A stretch of 11,319 nucleotides of DNA from DASXRU01 sp039933315 (GTDB lineage Bacteria > Acidobacteriota > Blastocatellia > Pyrinomonadales > Pyrinomonadaceae). Location of the stretch: positions 1 to 11,319 of the forward strand of contig JBDTOI010000130.1 in the NCBI GenBank assembly GCA_039933315.1, read 5' to 3'. Below are positions 7,013 to 11,319 of this stretch, one piece after another. The translations under genes were made by a program, and so were the position numbers. The notes below the pieces were generated by a model. The model saw only the letters and a program-made list of their open reading frames with translations, was not told the origin of the DNA and did not search any database. Position 1 is the stretch's first letter; each line of letters starts with the position of its first letter.

Positions 7013-7582
7013 ATGAGAAAACTATTGATTGTGATCGCGCTTGGGTGTGCCGCTGTGATGGTGGTGGGAAGTAATTCAGCATTCACGACCGGCCAGGACA
7101 TGCCTAAAGAGAGCAAGACCCAGCCGAAGGAAGTCGTCCTCGGAAAAGACAGCCAGTCAGACAAGTACGGTGAGGCGCCCTTTAACCACGAGAATCATTC
7201 AAACAAGAACTATACAATCGACGGCAAGGCCATCATTCCGTGCGTGGAGTGCCACCACACCGATCAGCCGGCGGCCAACCTGAAGGCGCCTCTGAAAACT
7301 TCTGAACGTCCGGTTGCACTTACCGCGGCATCGCTAGCCGCCGCCGATGCCAAACCGGTCAAATCCTGCCGCGTCTGTCACCTGCAAGCGGGTGATGATA
7401 GCGCGCCGCTTCCGGCGGTGACATATGAAGGCAAGACCACGCCGACCAAGCTTACGAATGAAGTGGCTTACCACATGAACTGCAACACTTGCCACGATAA
7501 AGCGATCGCCGCCAGACCCGCGCTGAAGGGAAAGGCTCCCGGTTCAGCCGACTGCCTCCCCTGCCACAAACCCGTCAGTTGA
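7013..7582 (+). CDS. Four-heme exported cytochrome c (cytochrome c3-like)
   Basis: The 189-residue protein has a signal peptide (basic MRK, hydrophobic about 4-18, likely cleavage near NSA at 21-23). Four CXXCH motifs lie at 77-81 (CVECHH), 119-123, 157-161 and 181-185. The pattern of an early FNHENH (57-62) before CVECHH, and a final CXXCH almost at the C-terminus, fits the class III (c3/c7-like) small multiheme family. A Cys at 12 in the signal region does not fit a lipobox well, so a lipoprotein is unlikely. Residues 85-118 form an Ala/Lys-rich insertion between hemes 1 and 2. It lies downstream of two nine-heme cytochromes but is separated by a repeat and has its own plausible promoter. 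It could shuttle electrons to or from the larger cytochromes; that is inference from position. Confidence 0.9.
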   Translation: MRKLLIVIALGCAAVMVVGSNSAFTTGQDMPKESKTQPKEVVLGKDSQSDKYGEAPFNHENHSNKNYTIDGKAIIPCVECHHTDQPAANLKAPLKTSERPVALTAASLAAADAKPVKSCRVCHLQAGDDSAPLPAVTYEGKTTPTKLTNEVAYHMNCNTCHDKAIAARPALKGKAPGSADCLPCHKPVS

Positions 7583-7597
7583 GGCTCGCCTCGACAA

Positions 7598-7666
7598 AAG
7601 CCCGACCGTCAGCGAGGGCTCCCGAAAGTCGCATCCAATAAACGGGCCTCCCTCACGGTCGGGCTT
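7598..7666. terminator. Bidirectional hairpin between convergent genes, built from an AAGCCCGACCGT repeat
   Basis: Left arm 7598-7619 and right arm 7646-7666 pair: the outer 12 bp (aagcccgaccgt) are perfect and the next bases match with two mismatches. The loop is about 26 nt. On the minus strand the stem is followed by TTTT then GTCG, a weak intrinsic terminator for the caspase gene. On the plus strand the trailing T-tract is poor. The right arm overlaps the stop codon (7653-7655) and last codons of the minus-strand gene, so those codons (EARP then stop) come from the repeat. The unit is related to the single copy at 5701-5725. Confidence 0.7.
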
Positions 7667-10600
7667 CTATTCCTGGCCTGGCGACGATTAGCGGCCAGGG
7701 GTCAGGCTCCCGGCGATAGAAAAGGCGTGGCTGTTGTACCTTTTGTCGCTCTTCAGGTCCGCGCTCTACCATCTCTTTCTTTGCCGTTCGCTCAACTCTC
7801 TCTCTTCGCAAACGCGGCACTTCCCGTGTCGCATAGCCTAACCACTCCCTCAGCGTCACTTCCCCGTCCGTAGGTTCTTTGTCCGCGGCCGCCGTCTTCA
7901 GGCCGCCCTCAACCAACGCGTACGTCAGATAACTGTGTTGCAGGGTCGCGGATTCAAACGCGACCTCGTAGCTCTGGGACGCCGCAAGAATGTACATACC
8001 CTTTTCGTAGGCCAGTTGGGCCAGCCCCTTGCTGTTCATCGGGCCACGCCTCTTTTCTTCAGACTCAAGCGCCTGTCCGCTGTTGCAGGCGTCAATCACC
8101 AGCAGGAGTTGCGCGGCATCGAGGCGCTGGAACGCTTCTTCCAGCTCAAGGTCCGAGACGCTGTGAGTGAGAATCGTCCGCAATCCCTCGGGACCCAGGT
8201 CCCTGCGCGACCCCAGGTAACCGATGTCATACGGAATGAGATAAAAACGATCCTTCTCCGCCGTGCCATGCCCTGAGAAATAGACCACCACGACGTCTTC
8301 CGGCTGCACCTTCCCGGCAAGCTGCTTCATCTCGGCAAGTATATTGGTCTTCTTCCCATCTTGATCCAGCAGCTCTATCACCTCAACGCGCTCGAAGCGC
8401 GACAACTTCTTCTGTTGATTGCGCACTTCGGCGGCAAAGTCTTTCGCATCGTTCGCCGCATAGTTCAGGTTGTAGTCAGAATTGGCGTACTGGCCGACGC
8501 CGACCGCAAGAACGTAGAGCGTGCTCGCGCGCCTCAAACTGCCTGCCCCCGTGAGTGTCAACCTGGCATCCCCGCTTTTAATCCCGTCGCGATTGAAAGC
8601 ATAGGCTATCAGCCGATTTTCACCGGCAACGACCGGCACCGTCGCTACGCAAACTACCTTACCCCTGCTTTCCTGCTTGCAGCCATCCTTAGCGCCCAAC
8701 GTAAAGGCATCACCACGCCAAACCTTCACGAGTGAGCCATTGCGAAACAGACGAATGTCCCTGGCGCCGCTACCGCTCTTGTATTCCTCATTTTCTGCAG
8801 CTTCGGAAACATCGAGTCTTATCCCGATTTCACGTTGAGCGGTCATGTTTGCGCCGGAGGGCGTTCGGGAGCCGGCCGGCGCCATATCGACCTTCGGCTG
8901 ACGGCGGTCTTTTTGGGAAATGTTCTGACTTGCTTTGGGCCGCTTGCCCGCCATGATGTCCGGCAGCAGCTCGGGGTAAAAGAACTCGTTAAAGAACACC
9001 TCAAGGGGAACGAAATCATTGGCCCCGCTTTTGAAACGCCAGATGATTCGCCTCCAGGCTGCGGCAGAGCCGTCAAACAAACCATCAGGGGTTACTACTG
9101 CCCAGTCGTGCTCGTCAAGCACAACCTGCGTCAGAAGCTCGTCGCCCGTGGACGAGTTCCAGAGCTTAATCATTCTGTCGTCACTGCCGCTGATCAATAT
9201 CTTACCGTCAGAGCTGAACGAGACAGTTTCCACCCGGCCCGAATGCCCTGACAGAGTGTGCAACTCTGTACCCGTGCCGACATCCCACAGCTTGATCGTG
9301 CTATCGACACTTCCGCTAGCCATGATCTTACCGTCAGGGCTAAAGGAGACGGACAGGGGAGCGAAGGTATGCCCTTTGAACCGCTGCAGCTCGGCCCCGG
9401 TTTCGACGTCCCATTCGACGATGTCGCTATACAAGGCGCCACTAAAGATCCTTTTGCTGTCAGGACTGAACGTGCAGATCTTATTATTGCCGGCCCTGAA
9501 GGTACGAAGCTTCCTGCCCGTAGTCACATCCCAAAGGTAGAGCTCAAACGAGCTGTCACTGGCGAGCGTCTTACCATCAGGACTAAAGAGCAGATTGTTT
9601 ACGTTATTAAAATGGCCTGGGAGTTTGCGCAGTTCGTTGCCCGTCTCCGTACTCCACAGCTTCACTTCTTTGTAGCTTCCGGTAGCAAGGATCTTGCCGT
9701 CAGGGCTGAAAGCGACTGAGTTGACGCTGTTGTCATGACCTTTGAGATTGTGAAGTTCTGCTCCGGTGATCACATTCCAGAGTTTGATCTTGTGATCGTC
9801 ACTACCACCGGCGATGATCTTTCCATCAGGACTGAAGGTGACCGATCCGACTACCGTCGAATGCCACGCCAGGTCATGAAGCTTTGCTCCGTTGTTTACG
9901 TCCCACAATTTTATGCTGTCGTCAGCGCCGCCGCTGGCGAGAATGCGTCCGTCGGGACTAAAAGCGAGCGAGAGTATCTCGGCGGCATGGCCGTCCAGGG
10001 TGCGCAGTTCTCCAGTCGTCAGGTCCCATAATTTGACCGTATGATCTATCGAACCAGCCAGCATCGTCCTTCCCTTACGACTGAACGCCACCGAAAAAAC
10101 GGCAGTCGAATGTCCGGTGAGGGTACGCAGTTCTGAGCCGCTCGTAGTGTCCCAGAACCTGATGGTCTGATCGGTGGCCCCGCTAGCCAGGCTTCTTCCG
10201 TCAGGACTGAAGGCGACGGATCGAACCTCCGAAGCATGCCCGACGAGCGTGCGTAATTCGGCGCCGGTGCCGGCATCCCACAGTTTGATTGTCCCGAGGT
10301 AATTGGCGCTCGCCAGTGTCTTGCCATCGGAGCTGAAGGCAACGGCCCTTATGTGGCTGGCGTGCTCCCGGAAAGTGCGCACTTCAAGACCGGTGTTCGC
10401 ATCCCAAAGCCGGACTTCGCCAAAAGAGCCGGTGGCCACGGTCTGACTGTCGGGACTAAAGGCTACTGTGTTGACTCCATAAGATCGGTCTTTCATCGTG
10501 TGAAGGACGGCACCGCTTTTGGCGTCCCAAAGTGTAATCGTGGCTTCGTCACCCCCGCCAACCAGGAATCTGCCATCGGCACTGAAAGCGACGGAGTTGA

Positions 10601-11162
10601 TGCGGGGGGCCGGCCCCTCAAGAGCGCGCAACTCACGGCCATCCAGGATGTCCCATAGTTTGACTCGACCACGATTATCTCCCCCGGCAATCGTGTGACC
10701 GTCAGGGCTAATCGCAATTGAGTTGACGTAATCGGAGGGCTTGAAGGTATGTCTCAGACTACCTTCGGAGGCATTCCAAACCTTAATCTCATTGCCGCCA
10801 CTCAGACTCACCAGGAGCTTGCCATCCCAACTGAAGGCGATGGACTCGACATTGTAAGTATGTCCTCTGAGCGAGCGCAGCTCTGTGCCCGTGGCAACGT
10901 CCCAAAGCTTGATTGTTTGATCACCGCTGCCACTCGCCAGCAGCTTACCATCGGGACTGAAGGCCACGGAGTAAATCCAACCAGAGTGTCCCGTTTGCAC
11001 GACCAGCTCCGGATTTTGCGCCGAGCACACTCCGCCGGCGAGAAAGGTCAGGGCGAAAAAACTTATTTGGAGTGCGGCGGCAAGCGTAGCGCGACGCCGC
11101 TTTGGATTGGCGGATCTTAGGAACGAAAGGAATCCACGTTGGCGCAGCCGCACGCTACCCAT
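7653..11162 (-). CDS. Exported WD40-repeat caspase-like (peptidase C14) protein
   Basis: Numbered from Met at 11162 (1169 residues). A long signal sequence has a basic region (RSANPKRRR, 16-24), a hydrophobic core (about 31-43) and a probable cut after CSA (46-48). Fifteen WD40 repeats follow (about 59-669), each ending in LWD or a variant: 84-88, 126-130, 167-171, 209-213, 250-254, 292-296, 334-338, 376-380, 417-421, 459-463, 500-504, 541-545, 581-585, 623-627 and 665-669. The blade ending at 585 (IVEWD) lacks the usual GH and is degenerate. A linker (about 684-740, starting with DEHDWAVVTPDGLFDGS) and a beta-rich segment (about 778-872) precede the caspase-like domain (about 880-1090). Catalytic His965 is in YFSGHG and Cys1026 in DACNSG. 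A charged C-terminal extension contains QQPRLFYRRE (1143-1152). The His/Cys dyad predicts a cysteine protease with Arg/Lys or Asp preference unknown, and the propellers a protein-binding platform. An in-frame ATG at 11237 adds 25 residues (ICVIRVHLWPFL) read from a dispersed repeat, so I prefer 11162. Natural targets are unknown. Confidence 0.9.
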   Translation of the reverse strand: MGSVRLRQRGFLSFLRSANPKRRRATLAAALQISFFALTFLAGGVCSAQNPELVVQTGHSGWIYSVAFSPDGKLLASGSGDQTIKLWDVATGTELRSLRGHTYNVESIAFSWDGKLLVSLSGGNEIKVWNASEGSLRHTFKPSDYVNSIAISPDGHTIAGGDNRGRVKLWDILDGRELRALEGPAPRINSVAFSADGRFLVGGGDEATITLWDAKSGAVLHTMKDRSYGVNTVAFSPDSQTVATGSFGEVRLWDANTGLEVRTFREHASHIRAVAFSSDGKTLASANYLGTIKLWDAGTGAELRTLVGHASEVRSVAFSPDGRSLASGATDQTIRFWDTTSGSELRTLTGHSTAVFSVAFSRKGRTMLAGSIDHTVKLWDLTTGELRTLDGHAAEILSLAFSPDGRILASGGADDSIKLWDVNNGAKLHDLAWHSTVVGSVTFSPDGKIIAGGSDDHKIKLWNVITGAELHNLKGHDNSVNSVAFSPDGKILATGSYKEVKLWSTETGNELRKLPGHFNNVNNLLFSPDGKTLASDSSFELYLWDVTTGRKLRTFRAGNNKICTFSPDSKRIFSGALYSDIVEWDVETGAELQRFKGHTFAPLSVSFSPDGKIMASGSVDSTIKLWDVGTGTELHTLSGHSGRVETVSFSSDGKILISGSDDRMIKLWNSSTGDELLTQVVLDEHDWAVVTPDGLFDGSAAAWRRIIWRFKSGANDFVPLEVFFNEFFYPELLPDIMAGKRPKASQNISQKDRRQPKVDMAPAGSRTPSGANMTAQREIGIRLDVSEAAENEEYKSGSGARDIRLFRNGSLVKVWRGDAFTLGAKDGCKQESRGKVVCVATVPVVAGENRLIAYAFNRDGIKSGDARLTLTGAGSLRRASTLYVLAVGVGQYANSDYNLNYAANDAKDFAAEVRNQQKKLSRFERVEVIELLDQDGKKTNILAEMKQLAGKVQPEDVVVVYFSGHGTAEKDRFYLIPYDIGYLGSRRDLGPEGLRTILTHSVSDLELEEAFQRLDAAQLLLVIDACNSGQALESEEKRRGPMNSKGLAQLAYEKGMYILAASQSYEVAFESATLQHSYLTYALVEGGLKTAAADKEPTDGEVTLREWLGYATREVPRLRRERVERTAKKEMVERGPEERQKVQQPRLFYRREPDPWPLIVARPGIEARP
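11065..11110. repeat. Probable GCGGCG-type palindromic repeat within the signal-peptide codons
   Basis: Positions 11074-11079 (gcggcg) and 11095-11100 (cgccgc) form a 6-bp stem around a gcgtagcgc-rich loop. The unit tttggagtgcggcggcaagc (11067-11086) looks like a palindromic repeat of a type common in acidobacterial genomes; that is from memory and not checkable here. It encodes part of the basic region of the caspase signal peptide (KRRRATLAA). No second copy is present in this window. Confidence 0.35.
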
Positions 11163-11173
11163 CGCCAAAAATG

Positions 11174-11264
11174 GCCACAGATGAACACGGATAACGCAGA
11201 TTCTGGGAACCAGGTTACTCCCCTCGTTTGTTTCCATCTGCGTTTATCCGCGCAAATCTGCGGC
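11174..11264. repeat. Second inverted pair of the GCCACAGAT/ACACGGATAA repeat
   Basis: The left arm 11174-11200 (gccacagatgaacacggata...) and the right arm 11237-11264 (tctgcgtttatccgcgcaaa...) are imperfect reverse complements. They belong to the same family as 6746-6885. The pair spans the upstream ATG (11237) of the caspase reading frame. The left arm is translated as ICVIRVHLW in that frame, which argues that the longer N-terminus is not a real protein segment. Confidence 0.75.
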
Positions 11265-11319
11265 TCGCTTTCGTTCTGCCTACTGCTTACTGCTCGCGTA
11301 CCCGTACGGCAGCTTCACA
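11265..11319. other. Right-edge non-coding stretch
   Basis: Read on the minus strand this contains short direct repeats (agcagta agcagtag gcag, about 11273-11291). A short open frame entering from the right edge (VKLPYGYASSKQ then stop) could be the 3' end of a neighbouring minus-strand gene or another dispersed repeat. It is too short to decide. Confidence 0.25.

Noticed and set aside
6810..7082. Minus-strand open frame of 90 codons in the spacer before the four-heme cytochrome
   Set aside because: It overlaps the repeat arm, the promoter-like site and the start of the cytochrome gene, and has no ribosome binding site or recognisable content.
4618..7582. The cytochrome cluster as a known nitrite reductase (NrfHA) or Omc/Mtr conduit
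   Set aside because: No CXXCK site, no NapC/NirT-type membrane anchor and no outer-membrane porin gene are visible, so no named complex can be claimed.
8835..9251. Plus-strand open frames across the WD40 region (8835-9251, 9019-9540, 9258-9719 and others)
   Set aside because: These are antisense reflections of the periodic WD40 codons. Their apparent internal repetition comes from the repeats on the minus strand.
9138..10988. Periodic DNA of about 126 bp that could be taken for a tandem or CRISPR-like repeat
   Set aside because: The period matches one WD40 blade (about 42 codons), the copies are diverged, and the frame stays open throughout, so it is protein repeat structure.
7653..11162. 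The WD40-caspase gene as part of a CRISPR-linked or CBASS-type defence operon
   Set aside because: No cyclase, Cas, reverse transcriptase, STAND ATPase or other defence gene lies in the window; its neighbours are cytochromes on the opposite strand.

Overview
The window looks like chromosomal DNA of a GC-rich Gram-negative bacterium. The most likely source is Acidobacteriota, perhaps the Blastocatellia or Pyrinomonadaceae side. That placement is inferred from four things: a very large secreted WD40-caspase protein, a secreted GlcG-like protein with an N-terminal beta-sandwich of a type I associate with acidobacterial exported proteins, clustered multiheme cytochromes c, and spacers full of dispersed palindromic repeats. 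No rRNA, tRNA, CRISPR array, transposase or phage gene is visible.

Layout. (1) 113-1132 (+) is a complete type I-beta DAHP synthase, the entry enzyme of aromatic amino-acid synthesis. (2) 1356-3485 (+) is an exported protein with two GlcG/HbpS-like domains. It is followed after 29 bp by 3515-4321 (+), an unrecognised exported protein with six cysteines in its mature part. (3) 4618-5802 and 5799-6734 (+) are tandem paralogous nine-heme cytochromes c that overlap by a GTGA start/stop. 7013-7582 (+) is a four-heme cytochrome with its own plausible sigma70 promoter and ribosome binding site. Together they carry 22 CXXCH motifs, which suggests a periplasmic or outer-surface electron-transfer module. 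(4) 7653-11162 (-) converges on the cytochromes. It encodes an exported protein of about 1170 residues with 15 WD40 repeats, a linker, a beta-sandwich-like segment and a C-terminal caspase-like (peptidase C14) domain with an intact His/Cys dyad.

The most striking structure outside the genes is in the spacers. All four spacers longer than 200 bp or lying between convergent genes (1133-1355, 4322-4617, 6735-7012, 7583-7652), and the region at the 5' end of the caspase gene, each hold a dispersed-type repeat arranged as an inverted pair. At least four unrelated families are involved. The best is a perfect 46-bp inverted repeat at 4348-4546 that itself contains smaller hairpins. Repeat sequence also runs into coding sequence: it supplies the C-terminal tail of the first nine-heme cytochrome, the last codons of the caspase gene, and apparently the upstream in-frame ATG of the caspase gene.

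I see no clear evidence of a new multi-gene defence or biosynthetic system. The best candidates for something undescribed are the paired nine-heme cytochromes, the exported 15-blade caspase, the six-cysteine protein and the foldback repeats.
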